Positions 6,960 through 16,266 of a stretch of 64,000 bases of DNA are shown here, piece after piece; position 1 is the first letter of the stretch; each line of letters begins with the position of its first letter. Below the pieces are notes generated by a model. That model was given only the letters and a program-made list of their open reading frames with translations, was not told where the DNA came from and made no database searches. A program made the position numbers and the translations under genes. The DNA is from Chloroflexota bacterium (GTDB lineage Bacteria > Chloroflexota > UBA6077 > JACCZL01). The stretch spans positions 124,001 to 188,000 of the forward strand of contig JADLFM010000128.1 of NCBI GenBank assembly GCA_020845495.1, written 5' to 3'.

Positions 6960-9227
6960 GTGCCCACGTCTGATGGAGCGTTTGGCGGTGTGATTGGCCG
7001 GACCTATCGAGACTCGGTCCCCTGGCGGCCGGAGCCGGTCCGGCCGCCAGCCGGCGCGCCAAACGTCGTGTTCATCGTGCTCGACGACGTGGGCTTCGCT
7101 GACCTTGGCTGCTACGGCGCTGAGATCGAGACCCCAAACATGGACCGTCTGGCCGCTGGCGGGTTGCGCTACACCAACTTCCACACGACCGCCATGTGCT
7201 CCCCCACTCGCGCCTGCCTGCTGACCGGACGCAATGCACACAGCGTCGGCATGGGCATCATCGCCGAGTGGGAGACCGGCTACCCGGCCTATAGCGGGCG
7301 GATCACCCGGCGGGCCGCCAACCTGGCCGAGATCCTCAGCGACCAGGGCTACAACACGTTCGCGGTCGGGAAGTGGCACCTGATGCCAATGTCCGAGGTA
7401 ACCGCCGCCGGCCCGTTCGGGGACTGGCCGCTCGGACGGGGCTTCGACCGATGGTACGGCTTCCACGGCGCCCTGGCCGACTCCTGGCATCCTGAACTGT
7501 TCGAGGACAACCATGCGATCGAGACACCCGAGCGGCCCGGCTATCATCTGAGCGAAGATCTGGTCGACCGTTCGATCGGCATGCTCCGCGACCGGCAGTC
7601 GGTCGCGCCCGACAAGCCGTTCTTCTTGTACCTCGCCTTCGGCGCCTGTCACTGGCCCCATCAGGTGCCGCGTGCCTTCATCGACAAATACCGGGGGCGC
7701 TATGAGGCCGGCTGGGATGTCATCCGCGAGCAACGCCTGGCGCGGCAGAAGGCGCTTGGTATCGTGCCCGTGGATACCGAGCTTGCGCCCCGCAATTCCG
7801 ATGTTCGACCCTGGGCCGAACTCTCCGACGACGAGCGGCGAGTCTTCACCCGGATGGAGGAGGTGTACGCCGGCTTCGTCACCCACACCGACGCACAGAT
7901 CGGACGATTCGTCGGCTACCTGGAAGAGCAGGGACTCCTCGACAATACGCTGCTGGTGCTGATCTCCGACAACGGTGCCAGCCCCGAGGGCGGGGCGGTC
8001 GGGGCCGTCAACGCCCGCAAGCATCTCCAGTACGAGCCCGAGACGCTGGCCGACGCGCTGGCCGTCCTCGACGACCTGGGCAGCGACCGGACCTACGGTC
8101 ATTATCCGACTGGCTGGGCCCAGGCGAGCAACACGCCGCTCAAGTGGTACAAGAAAGACACGCACGCCGGCGGCGTCCGCGACCCATTGATCGTCCATTG
8201 GCCGGCCCACGTGTCGGACGGCGGTGGGCTGCGCCACCAGTACCATCACGTTGTGGACGTCACGCCGACCGTTCTCGATCTGCTCGGCGTGCGGGCGCCG
8301 GCTGCGTATCGCGGCGTCGACCAACTTCCGCTGCATGGCGTTAGCCTGGCCTACACGCTGGACGAGCCGGCCGCGCCGACCCGCAAACAGACCCAGTACT
8401 TCGAGTTGTTGGGCGACCGGGCGATCTGGCGCCACGGCTGGAAGGCGGTCGCACGGCACGAGAAGGGCAGCGACTTCGACGAGGACCGCTGGGAGCTCTA
8501 CCACCTGGAGGCGGACTTCTCAGAGTGCCATGATCTGGCCCAGCAGCAGCCCGGCAAGCTGCGCGAGCTGGTCGAGCACTGGTGGGCCGAAGCCGGCCGC
8601 TACGGCGTTCTGCCGCTCGACGACCGCGAGTACGAGCGGGTCGCCGCGACCGTCGCCGAGCGGGCGCGGACCCGGTCGGTCTTCTACCCGGACATGGCTC
8701 GTATCGACCGCTTCAGTGCCCCGGACGTCACCGACCGCTCGTACACGATCTCGGCTGAGGTCGACATCCCGCCGGCCCGTCTCGACGCCGAGCCGCCCCT
8801 GGAGGGCATGCTGCTCGCGTCGGGTGCACGCTTCGGCGGTTACGCCTTCTACGTCAAGGACAGTCATCTGATCTACGAGTACGCGTTCTCGGAGCGCGAG
8901 GGCACGCGAATCGTATCGAGCGAGCCGATTCCGGGCGGCACGCGACTGCTTCAGTACAGCTTTCGGCGGATCGGGCCGCGCCGGGGCATCGGCACACTGT
9001 CGATCGATGGGCGGGTCGTGGGGCAGGCTGAGCTTCCGAAGACCTGGCCCACGGTCGCGGTGACGGCGGGTGTGCGCTGTGGCCGCTCCGGCCGCTCGCC
9101 GATAAGCGACGCCTACACGCCGCCCTTCCCCTTCACCGGAACGCTGCGCCGGGTCGTCGTGGAGCTCGACGGCGACGGCGCTCCCGACGCCGAGGCGGCT
9201 CATCGGGCCGCGCTCGCCGAAGAGTAA
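6960..9227 (+). CDS. Type I sulfatase (arylsulfatase family)
   Basis: The protein has 755 residues. The N-terminal catalytic domain has the metal-binding LDDVGFADLGCYG and the sulfatase signature CSPTRACLLTGR. Cys80 is the residue expected to become formylglycine through CxPxR. Further family motifs are GKWHL and the DNG of ISDNGAS. Residues beyond about 560 form an extra C-terminal beta-rich domain. No signal peptide is visible, so a cytoplasmic location is suggested. The GTG start has GGGAGGGG about 6 nt upstream. Substrates may be sulfate esters or related phosphonate or phosphate esters. No formylglycine-generating enzyme lies in the window. Confidence 0.9.
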   Translation: MPTSDGAFGGVIGRTYRDSVPWRPEPVRPPAGAPNVVFIVLDDVGFADLGCYGAEIETPNMDRLAAGGLRYTNFHTTAMCSPTRACLLTGRNAHSVGMGIIAEWETGYPAYSGRITRRAANLAEILSDQGYNTFAVGKWHLMPMSEVTAAGPFGDWPLGRGFDRWYGFHGALADSWHPELFEDNHAIETPERPGYHLSEDLVDRSIGMLRDRQSVAPDKPFFLYLAFGACHWPHQVPRAFIDKYRGRYEAGWDVIREQRLARQKALGIVPVDTELAPRNSDVRPWAELSDDERRVFTRMEEVYAGFVTHTDAQIGRFVGYLEEQGLLDNTLLVLISDNGASPEGGAVGAVNARKHLQYEPETLADALAVLDDLGSDRTYGHYPTGWAQASNTPLKWYKKDTHAGGVRDPLIVHWPAHVSDGGGLRHQYHHVVDVTPTVLDLLGVRAPAAYRGVDQLPLHGVSLAYTLDEPAAPTRKQTQYFELLGDRAIWRHGWKAVARHEKGSDFDEDRWELYHLEADFSECHDLAQQQPGKLRELVEHWWAEAGRYGVLPLDDREYERVAATVAERARTRSVFYPDMARIDRFSAPDVTDRSYTISAEVDIPPARLDAEPPLEGMLLASGARFGGYAFYVKDSHLIYEYAFSEREGTRIVSSEPIPGGTRLLQYSFRRIGPRRGIGTLSIDGRVVGQAELPKTWPTVAVTAGVRCGRSGRSPISDAYTPPFPFTGTLRRVVVELDGDGAPDAEAAHRAALAEE

Positions 9228-9368
9228 AGACGCCTCTTCGCCGCTCCCGCCCCATTCGCCACCCCCGGCCCGTTCGCCGGGTCGGCTATCGTATCCAGAA
9301 ACCCCTGCTGTAGCCGGGCGGCAGGACGTGCCCCGCCACGCCATGTTTCGCTCACACGGAAAGTGCGT

Positions 9369-10622
9369 ATGACTGCTGTACACTCCTCGCCGTCGCCGAC
9401 CGACATCGGGATTGGCTTCGATCCGACCGCCGAGCAGCGTGCCGTCCGTGACCGGATCGCCGCGTTCGTCGCCCAGGACGTCGTGCCGCACGAACCGGCC
9501 CTCCTGACACCGGCAGGTGTCTCCTGGCAGGTCGTTCAGGAGCTCCGCCAGCGTGCCCGTGCGGCCGGCGTCTACGGTCCGACGCTCCAGCCCGACCTGA
9601 GCGGCCTGGGGCTCGACTGGCGGGGCGTCGCCATTGCGCTCGAAGAGGCTGGAACCAGCCTGCTCGGCCCCCTGGCACTCAACTGCGCCGCCCCGGACGA
9701 GGGCAACATGCACCTGCTCGGGCAGGTGAGCCGCCCGGACCAGCGCGAGCGCTACCTGCGGCCACTAGCAGCCGGTGAGATCCGCTCCTGCTTCGCCATG
9801 ACCGAGCCGGCCCCGGGTGCTGGCGCCGATCCCTCGATGCTCTGCACCCGTGCCCGCCGCGACGGCGATGATTGGGTCATCGACGGCGCCAAGTGGTACA
9901 TCACCGGCGCGGATGGCGCGGCCTTCGCGATCGTGATGGCGCGTACCTCAGACGATCCCGATCCTCGGCGTGGCGCGACCATGTTCCTGGTCGACGCCGG
10001 CACACCCGGCTTCGAGATCGTGCGGCACATCCCCTCACTTGACCGCACATTTCCCGGCGGCCACTGCGAGCTGCGCTTCACCGACTGCCGGGTGCCGGCC
10101 GATGCCGTGCTGGGCGAAGTGGATCGCGGCTTCGATTACGCCCAGGTGAGGCTCGTACCGGCTCGCCTCACCCATTGCATGCGCTGGCTGGGATTGGCGC
10201 GACGCGCTCAAGAGATCGCGGCTGGCTGGGCCACCGAGCGGACGGGCGGCGGCAAGCCGCTCGGCGAGCACCAGATGGTTCAGGCGATGCTTGCCGACTC
10301 CCAAATCGACCTTCAGGCTGCGCGGCTGATGATCTGGCACGCGTGCTGGCTGCTCGACCAGGGGCACCCGGCGCGGGGCGAAAGCTCGATGGCAAAGGTG
10401 TTCGTCGCGGAGGCTGTGAATCGAGTGGTCGACCGTGCCATCCAGGTCTGTGGCGCGCTCGGCATCAGCGAAGACCTACCGCTTAGTCTCTTCTACCGAG
10501 AAGTCCGCGCCTTCCGCATCTACGACGGCCCGAGCGAGGTCCACCGCGCGGCCATCGCCCGCCGTGTCCTACGGTCGGCCCGCGCGAGACGGGAGGCGCC
10601 GGGCGACGGATCGGCGCGGTGA
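9369..10622 (+). CDS. Acyl-CoA dehydrogenase (ACAD10/11-like)
   Basis: The protein has 417 residues with the full three-part ACAD fold: an N-terminal helical domain, a beta domain with CFAMTEP and GAKWYITGA, and a C-terminal helical domain ending with YDGPSEVHRAAIARRVL. The usual catalytic Glu of medium-chain enzymes (YEG) is Asp here, as in divergent ACAD10/11-type members. It is an FAD enzyme acting on acyl-CoA. ATG 9369 is preferred (GGAAAG upstream) over GTG 9363. The stop overlaps the start of an APH-like kinase by four bases (GTGA), and the pair mirrors the kinase plus dehydrogenase halves of animal ACAD10/11. Confidence 0.88.
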   Translation: MTAVHSSPSPTDIGIGFDPTAEQRAVRDRIAAFVAQDVVPHEPALLTPAGVSWQVVQELRQRARAAGVYGPTLQPDLSGLGLDWRGVAIALEEAGTSLLGPLALNCAAPDEGNMHLLGQVSRPDQRERYLRPLAAGEIRSCFAMTEPAPGAGADPSMLCTRARRDGDDWVIDGAKWYITGADGAAFAIVMARTSDDPDPRRGATMFLVDAGTPGFEIVRHIPSLDRTFPGGHCELRFTDCRVPADAVLGEVDRGFDYAQVRLVPARLTHCMRWLGLARRAQEIAAGWATERTGGGKPLGEHQMVQAMLADSQIDLQAARLMIWHACWLLDQGHPARGESSMAKVFVAEAVNRVVDRAIQVCGALGISEDLPLSLFYREVRAFRIYDGPSEVHRAAIARRVLRSARARREAPGDGSAR

Positions 10623-11692
10623 CGTCCCCTTCGCTCGGCGATCTCGTGGATGCCGCCGCGCTCGGGCGCTATCTGGCCGGCGAGCCATCGCTGCGCGATG
10701 CCCTCCCGATCCGGTCCATCGAGCGCGTCGGCGGCGGTCAATCGAACGTGACCTGTCGGGTCACCCTGACGGACCGAGCTGTGATCCTGCGCCGCCCGCC
10801 GCCTGGGCCGTTGCCGCCCCGCGCCCACGACGTGCTACGCGAGCACCGCGTGCTGTCGGCACTCACCGTGGGCGGGACGGTGCCAGTACCCCGCCCGCTC
10901 GCTGCCTGCGACGATCCTTCCGTTATTGGCGCGCCCTTCTTCTTGATGGAAGCGCTCGAGGGTGACGCGATCCGTTTCACGCTCCCGCCCGCTCTCGCCA
11001 CCGCCTCCGCCAATACTCGCCGCCCGATTGGCGAGCAGGTGGTGGACGCACTCGCCGCCATCCACCAGACCGACCTGGACGCCGTCGGGCTGGTCGACTT
11101 CGGCCCGCCGTCCGGTTACGTCGCCCGTCAGATTCGCCGCTGGAAAGGCCAGTTGGAGCACGCACGGGTCCGACCTGTCCCGGACCTCGAGTGGGCTGGT
11201 GTGTGGCTTGACGCGCGAATGCCACCCGAGCCAGCGCGGGTGACGCTCGTGCACGGGGATTACCGCCTCGACAACACGATCTTCACTCTCAACTTGCCCC
11301 CCCGCCTGCTTGGGGTGGTGGACTGGGAGTTAGCCACGCTCGGAGACCCGCTGGCTGACCTCGGCTGGCTGCTGGCGTTCTGGCGCGACGCCTCCGACGA
11401 TCCCCCGGACCTGCCGATCCTGCCGCGCGTCATGGAGCAGCCCGGCTTCCCGTCGCGTGCCGAGGTCGCCGCTCGCTACGCCGAACGTACCGGCCGCGAG
11501 GTGTCTGACCTTCAGTTCTACGTCGTGTTCGCACTCTGGCGGATGGCGGTGCTGCTGGAAGGGCATTGGGCGCGTCACCTCCGAGGCACGGCAGCCGGCT
11601 TCGACTTCGCATACCTGGAGACAGCCGGGCCGGCCTTTCAGGCCCGCCTGCGGCGGGTGGCAGAGGCCGCCGACTGGAACACCGTCCTGTAA
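10619..11692 (+). CDS. APH-like kinase (ACAD10/11 N-terminal-type)
   Basis: The protein has 357 residues with a phosphotransferase (APH/choline-kinase) fold: a Gly-rich start ERVGGGQSNVTCRV, an ATP-binding VILRRPP, the catalytic loop VHGDYRLDNTIF and the metal-binding DWELATLGDPLADLGW. It is translationally coupled to the acyl-CoA dehydrogenase. In mammalian ACAD10/11 a similar kinase domain phosphorylates the hydroxyl of 4-hydroxyacyl-CoA before the dehydrogenase domain acts. By context this is probably the separate bacterial version; antibiotic resistance is unlikely. Confidence 0.85.
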   Translation: MTSPSLGDLVDAAALGRYLAGEPSLRDALPIRSIERVGGGQSNVTCRVTLTDRAVILRRPPPGPLPPRAHDVLREHRVLSALTVGGTVPVPRPLAACDDPSVIGAPFFLMEALEGDAIRFTLPPALATASANTRRPIGEQVVDALAAIHQTDLDAVGLVDFGPPSGYVARQIRRWKGQLEHARVRPVPDLEWAGVWLDARMPPEPARVTLVHGDYRLDNTIFTLNLPPRLLGVVDWELATLGDPLADLGWLLAFWRDASDDPPDLPILPRVMEQPGFPSRAEVAARYAERTGREVSDLQFYVVFALWRMAVLLEGHWARHLRGTAAGFDFAYLETAGPAFQARLRRVAEAADWNTVL

Positions 11693-11938
11693 TCGCGGCC
11701 CCCACTCGTACCCCGGGTGCGGGAGAGTCCCTGGCGCCGTTGCGTGGCTGCGGGAGAATGAGAATGGCGGGCCTACGCTCAGAACTGGGAGATGCGGAGC
11801 CCTTCCGTCACTCCAGCCCTGGCTCCCTCTCATCAGCTACGACAATCGGGGTACGATGACCCAGCCGCCCCGATATGCCGCCTATATGCCGCACAAGTAT
11901 GCTGCTGCACATCGCCTGCCCGGAGGAAGCGCCCCACG

Positions 11939-12862
11939 ATGACGCCGCTCGACCTGTACCGCTGGCTGGTGGTTGCCAGGACGCTCGATCGTGCGCTCTG
12001 CGACGAGAACCCGAACTGGTTCCCCATCATCGGGGAGGAAGCGACCGTGGTCGGGAGCTTCTGCGATCTTCGCCCTGCCGACATCGCCGCCCCCCACTAT
12101 CGCGACCCCTTCGTGGTGTATCTGATGCGTGGCGCCGAGATGTGGCGGCTGGCGGCCCAGGTGATGCGCAAGGCCGGCGGCTACAACAAGGGCCGTTCGG
12201 TGCCGTTCAACGGCCCCGTCGAACTGAATCATGTGCCGTGGGTGGCAGGCGATCTTGGCACGACCCTCGGGACCGCGACCGGTGCCGCGCTGGCGTTGCA
12301 GGACGCTCAGACCGATAGCGTCTGTGTCTGTACCTTTGGCGACGGTACGGCCAATCGCGGTGACTTCCATGAGAACGTCAATCTGGCGGCTTGCTGGCGG
12401 CTCCCCATCGTCTACGTCTGTCAGCACAACGGCTGGGCCATCTCCGAGGCGGCCGATGCGTACCTGCCGGCCCCCATCGTGGCGCGGGCGGCTGGCTACG
12501 GTATCCCCGGCGTGGTGGTCGACGGCAACGACGTCGAGGTGGTACGGGTCGTCGTGGGCGAAGCGGTCGAGCGGGCGCGGCGCGGCGACGGTCCGACGCT
12601 GATCGAGGCGCGGACCTGGCGGGCGGGCGGGCACTGGGCCGGCGATGGCGCGGCGTACCGCACCAGTGGAGCGCCCGAAGGTACCCGCGATCCGTTGGAG
12701 TTGTGCGCCGAGCGCCTGCGGCTATGCGGCGTGGCCGACGTCGAAACGCTAGCCCGCATCCATGAGGCGGTGGACGCGGAGGTGAGGGCAGCCGTCGAGC
12801 GGGCGCGGGCGCTACCGGACGCGGGCGCGGCCGAGCTCGGCCTGGATGAGGTGTACGCGTGA
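11939..12862 (+). CDS. 2-oxoacid dehydrogenase E1, alpha subunit
   Basis: The protein has 307 residues, shorter than usual (about 320-370). The ThDP/Mg motif is clear: GDGTANRGDFHENVNLAACW, then VCQHNGWAIS. Together with E1 beta it would decarboxylate pyruvate, a branched-chain 2-oxoacid or acetoin. The start is ATG 11939 with GGAGGA 11 nt upstream; the frame extends to 11792 without family similarity. The stop overlaps the beta-subunit start (GTGA). No E2 or E3 gene is in the window, so substrate and partner are undetermined. Confidence 0.88.
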   Translation: MTPLDLYRWLVVARTLDRALCDENPNWFPIIGEEATVVGSFCDLRPADIAAPHYRDPFVVYLMRGAEMWRLAAQVMRKAGGYNKGRSVPFNGPVELNHVPWVAGDLGTTLGTATGAALALQDAQTDSVCVCTFGDGTANRGDFHENVNLAACWRLPIVYVCQHNGWAISEAADAYLPAPIVARAAGYGIPGVVVDGNDVEVVRVVVGEAVERARRGDGPTLIEARTWRAGGHWAGDGAAYRTSGAPEGTRDPLELCAERLRLCGVADVETLARIHEAVDAEVRAAVERARALPDAGAAELGLDEVYA

Positions 12863-13872
12863 GTGTGACGGTCGAGCAGACGTTGACGACCACCCGCCGT
12901 CTCACCCAGACCGAGGCCATCGTCGAGGCGATTGCCGAGGAGATGCGTCGCGACCCGCGTGTGTTCATGATCGGGCAGGACGTCGGGCGATTCGGCGGCT
13001 CGATGCAAGGCACGAAGGGGCTATGGGAGGAGTTCGGCCCCCGCCGGCTCCGCGAAGCGCCGATCTCCGAGTCGGCGATGGTGGGCGCAGCCATCGGCGC
13101 GGCCCTGTTTGGGCGACGGCCCATCGTCGAGGTGAGCTTCGGCGAATTCCTGCCGTCTGCGATGAATCAACTGATCAATCAGGCCCCGAACCTCCACTAC
13201 ATGACTGGTGGTGCGGCGACGGTGCCGGTCGTCATCAGGACGCGTGTCGGCGACGGCCCGTATGGCGGGCACCCACAGGACTACTCGGCATGGTTCGCCC
13301 ACGTGCCGGGGTTGAAGGTGGTGATGCCGGGCACGCCGCGCGACGCCAAGGGGCTGATGCTAGCGGCCATCCGCGACGACAATCCGGTCCTTTTCATCGA
13401 GCCGATGTCGCTCGCACACGGCCCGCGCGAGGTCGTGCCCCAGGACGACGCGCCGGTCCCAATCGGCTCGGCCCGGCTGGCCCGCCCAGGGACCGATCTG
13501 ACCGTCGTGACGGTCGGCTCGATGGCGCCGGTCGCGCTCAAGGCCGCCGCCGCGCTCGACGAGGAGGGAGTCGACGCCGAGGTCATCGACCTTCGTTCGC
13601 TGGCGCCCTGGGATGCGGATATGGTCGTCGCGTCGGTGCGGAAGACCGGCTGCCTGCTAACGGTACAGGAAGCGTGGACGACAGCCGGTTTCACTGCTGA
13701 GGTCGCGGCGACGGTGGCCGAGCGAGCGCTGGAGGACCTGCTCGCGCCAGTCAAGCGGATCGGCACGAAGCCGGTCCCGGTCCCCAGCGGAGCGGTCCGT
13801 AAGCACGCCCTGCCGACCGCCGAGGAGGTTGTACAGGCCGCACGCCAGATGCTCGCCGAGTCCGCGAAGTAG
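12859..13872 (+). CDS. 2-oxoacid dehydrogenase E1, beta subunit
   Basis: The protein has 337 residues and full-length transketolase-like E1 beta. It shows EAIVEAIAEEMRRDPRVFMIGQDVG in the N-terminal domain, the pyrimidine-binding region SESAMVGAAIGAAL, and a C-terminal domain with DLTVVTVGSMAPVAL and DLRSLAPWD. It forms the alpha2beta2 E1 with the preceding gene. Coupling is by a 4-base overlap. The partner E2 is not nearby. Confidence 0.9.
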   Translation: MSVTVEQTLTTTRRLTQTEAIVEAIAEEMRRDPRVFMIGQDVGRFGGSMQGTKGLWEEFGPRRLREAPISESAMVGAAIGAALFGRRPIVEVSFGEFLPSAMNQLINQAPNLHYMTGGAATVPVVIRTRVGDGPYGGHPQDYSAWFAHVPGLKVVMPGTPRDAKGLMLAAIRDDNPVLFIEPMSLAHGPREVVPQDDAPVPIGSARLARPGTDLTVVTVGSMAPVALKAAAALDEEGVDAEVIDLRSLAPWDADMVVASVRKTGCLLTVQEAWTTAGFTAEVAATVAERALEDLLAPVKRIGTKPVPVPSGAVRKHALPTAEEVVQAARQMLAESAK

Positions 13873-13903
13873 CCACCCACCGACGTCGCCACTCACCACC
13901 GCC

Positions 13904-13926
13904 GCCGGTGTCTGCATGCACCCGGC
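13904..13926 (+). terminator. Stem-loop after the E1 genes
   Basis: Arms 13904-13910 and 13919-13926 with one bulged base and an 8-nt loop, 32 bases after the E1 beta stop. No T-run. The rest of 13873-14213 holds a 12-bp palindrome (agatggccatct, 13989-14000) and the rpsP promoter candidate, but no gene. Confidence 0.35.
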
Positions 13927-14125
13927 GCGGCAGTGGGGTAGCGTGTCCAACTCCGATCGAAGCACACCCTGAGCGTTCCAGGCGGCGAAGATGGCCATCT
14001 CGGGTGGCCTTCAGGCGCAGCGGACGACACGGGATCTCCAGCCGAGCTCGAGCTTTGTAGGGAACGTTCGTCGCGATAGTGGTACCATCTACCAGTCAGC
14101 CGTGGGTGCTGCGCGCCCGCTCGGG

Positions 14126-14155
14126 TTGACGATGCCGTGTTGCCGCCGGTAAGGT
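14126..14155 (+). promoter_or_regulatory. Promoter candidate for rpsP operon
   Basis: TTGACG (14126-14131), 18-nt spacer, TAAGGT (14150-14155), about 60 nt before the rpsP start. Good -35, fair -10. Confidence 0.4.
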
Positions 14156-14213
14156 TCAATGTCGAGCTACGGATACCGCAACACATCTGCCCCGAAAGAA
14201 GACGAGGACACGC

Positions 14214-14570
14214 GTGCTCAAGATCAGGCTACGCCGGACCGGCGCCCGCAAGAAGCCGAACTACCGTATCGTCGTCGCGGAGTCGACGGCCCCGCGCGAC
14301 GGCCGATTTCTCGAGATCATCGGCACCTACAATCCCCTGACCGACCCGTCGACGGTAGTGATCGACGGCGACCGAGCCAGGCACTGGCTCGGCGTCGGCG
14401 CCAAGCCGACTGAGCGAGTCGTCAAGCTGATGGCACGTGAGGGGCTCATCGCGACCCCGTCCTTCATGACACCTTCGGCAGGCGCTGAGGCCAACTCCGA
14501 GGCCGCTGCTGAGGACAAGCCCACTGCTGGCGTCGAACCGGCGACGGCCGTCGAGCCAGAGGCCGAGTAG
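14214..14570 (+). CDS. rpsP: 30S ribosomal protein bS16
   Basis: The protein has 118 residues. It begins VLKIRLRRTGARKKPNYRIVVAES and contains GRFLEIIGTYNPLTDP, diagnostic of bS16. The C-terminal 30 residues are an Ala/Glu-rich tail beyond the core, as in several high-GC phyla. The GTG start has GAGGA upstream. It leads a conserved ribosome-maturation cluster with khpA and rimM. Confidence 0.97.
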   Translation: MLKIRLRRTGARKKPNYRIVVAESTAPRDGRFLEIIGTYNPLTDPSTVVIDGDRARHWLGVGAKPTERVVKLMAREGLIATPSFMTPSAGAEANSEAAAEDKPTAGVEPATAVEPEAE

Positions 14571-14578
14571 CGACGATC

Positions 14579-14806
14579 ATGCGTGACCTCGTCGAGTACC
14601 TCGCCCGGTCGCTCGTAAGCGATGCGGATGCCGTCAGCGTCGAGGAAGTGAACGCCGGGCGTATCACCGTCTACGAAGTGACCGTGGCTGAAGGCGACGT
14701 CGGCAAGCTGATCGGGCGGCAGGGCAAAGTGATTCGGGCCGTCCGCAGTGTCGTCAAGGCCGCCGCGACCCGAGCCGGGACGCGGGTCGACGTCGACGTG
14801 GTCTAG
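14579..14806 (+). CDS. khpA: KhpA-type KH-domain RNA-binding protein
   Basis: The protein has 75 residues, one KH domain with the GxxG loop in KLIGRQGKVIRAVR. The rpsP-khpA-rimM order is widely conserved. KhpA proteins bind RNA, often with KhpB/EloR, and affect cell division and translation in Gram-positive bacteria. Confidence 0.95.
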   Translation: MRDLVEYLARSLVSDADAVSVEEVNAGRITVYEVTVAEGDVGKLIGRQGKVIRAVRSVVKAAATRAGTRVDVDVV

Positions 14807-14830
14807 ACGCTGCGCGCGGACCATCGCGCG

Positions 14831-15439
14831 ATGCCGAACAACCCCCCACCCAGGGGCAGGCCACCCGACGGCGGCCTGCCCGACGGCTTTCTGACGATCG
14901 CTCGGGTTCTGCGGGCTCATGGGACGCAGGGTGAGGTTGCCTGCGAGATTGTCACCGAGTTCCCCCGACGCTTCCGGCAGACGAAGCGCATCTTCCTGGC
15001 TCGCTCGGATACGCGTGGCGCACCGTTGGACGGGCCCCGCCGAGAGTATCCGGTCGTGCAGGCGCGCATCGCGCCGCACCGAGGCCATGCCGAGGTGATC
15101 CTGCGCCTTGGCGGCGTCGAGAATCGCGACGATGCGGAGACGCTACGCGGTATGCTTGTACAGGTACCGGAACGCGAGGCGTGGAAGCTTCCGCGTGGCC
15201 GGTTCTACTGGCATCAGATCATTGGGCTGCGTGTCGTGACGACGGATGGGCGCGAGCTTGGGATCGTCGCCAACATCCTCGAGACCGGCGCCAACGACGT
15301 CTACGTCGTGAAGCGCGAGCGTGGCGACTTGCTCGTGCCGGCGATCAAGCAGGTCGTCAAGAAGATCGACCCCGCGCGCGGTGAGATGCGCGTTGACCTG
15401 TTGCCGGGCATGCTGGAGGAGGCAGGCTCGGCCGAGTAG
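14831..15439 (+). CDS. rimM: 16S rRNA processing protein RimM
   Basis: The protein has 202 residues. The N-terminal RimM barrel starts after a Pro-rich stretch (FLTIARVLRAHGTQGEVACEI); the C-terminal PRC-barrel has RFYWHQIIGLRVVTTDGRELG and ends VDLLPGMLEE. RimM helps assemble the 30S head. Its place after rpsP and khpA supports the call. Confidence 0.95.
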   Translation: MPNNPPPRGRPPDGGLPDGFLTIARVLRAHGTQGEVACEIVTEFPRRFRQTKRIFLARSDTRGAPLDGPRREYPVVQARIAPHRGHAEVILRLGGVENRDDAETLRGMLVQVPEREAWKLPRGRFYWHQIIGLRVVTTDGRELGIVANILETGANDVYVVKRERGDLLVPAIKQVVKKIDPARGEMRVDLLPGMLEEAGSAE

Positions 15440-15455
15440 CGAGGAGACCACGGCC

Positions 15456-16223
15456 GTGCCCCGACCACGCACCTACCGCGTCGAAGCGGTCGTCTTGCGC
15501 CGCGTGGACTTTGGCGAGGCGGACCGGGTGCTCGTGCTGTACACCCGTGAGCGCGGCAAGCTGTCCGTCGTGGCCAAGGGTATCCGTCGGATCACGAGCC
15601 GCATGGCCGGCCATCTGGAACTGTTCACCGACGCCGAGGTGCAGCTTGCCAGGGGCATGAACCTGGATGTGATCACCCAGGCCGACACTCGCCACGCCTT
15701 CCGGGTCCTGCGCGAAGATCTGAACCGAACGTCGGGCGCGTATTTCGTCGCCGAACTTGCCGATGCCCTCACGGAGGAAGGCGCCGAGCAGCCAGAACTG
15801 TTCGACCTGCTCGTTCAGACGCTTCACGCCCTCGAAACCACGACTGACACCCGGCTGGTGCTCGCCCACTACCAACTGGCACTGCTCGACGTCGTCGGCT
15901 TCCGCCCGGCCTTGATGCGTTGCGTCACCTGCCGCGAGGAGATCCAGCCTGGCAAGAACGCCTTCAGCGCCTTCCTGGGAGGCGCGCTCTGTCCCCGTTG
16001 CGGGCCATCCGAGCCGAGCGCTCGCCCGATCGCGTCAGACGTCTTGAAGGTGCTGCGCAACCTCCAGCGAACGGGACCGCCTGGCTCGGTCCAGTTCCGG
16101 GTGCCGGACAGCGTCCTGCGGGAGGTCGAGCGAGTGCTCCGTGATGTGACCGAGCGCCACACCGAGCGGCGACTGCGCTCACCGGACCTGATCGAACGCC
16201 TGCGCGCGGAGGCGATCGGGTGA
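15456..16223 (+). CDS. recO: DNA repair protein RecO
   Basis: The protein has 255 residues. An N-terminal OB fold (YRVEAVVLRRVDFGEADRVLVLYT) precedes a helical domain and a zinc-finger-like region with CVTC and CPRC. RecO works with RecR in loading RecA; recR lies at 19935 in the same strand block. The GTG start has GAGGAG 9 nt upstream. The longer frame from 15321 overlaps rimM and is not used. Confidence 0.94.
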   Translation: MPRPRTYRVEAVVLRRVDFGEADRVLVLYTRERGKLSVVAKGIRRITSRMAGHLELFTDAEVQLARGMNLDVITQADTRHAFRVLREDLNRTSGAYFVAELADALTEEGAEQPELFDLLVQTLHALETTTDTRLVLAHYQLALLDVVGFRPALMRCVTCREEIQPGKNAFSAFLGGALCPRCGPSEPSARPIASDVLKVLRNLQRTGPPGSVQFRVPDSVLREVERVLRDVTERHTERRLRSPDLIERLRAEAIG

Positions 16224-16266
16224 GATCGCCCGAGGCGTGCTGAGATCGACTGAGAGAGACACCCGG

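Noticed and set aside
10619..11692. Aminoglycoside resistance gene
   Set aside because: The fold is APH-like, but coupling to an acyl-CoA dehydrogenase points to ACAD10/11-type metabolism.
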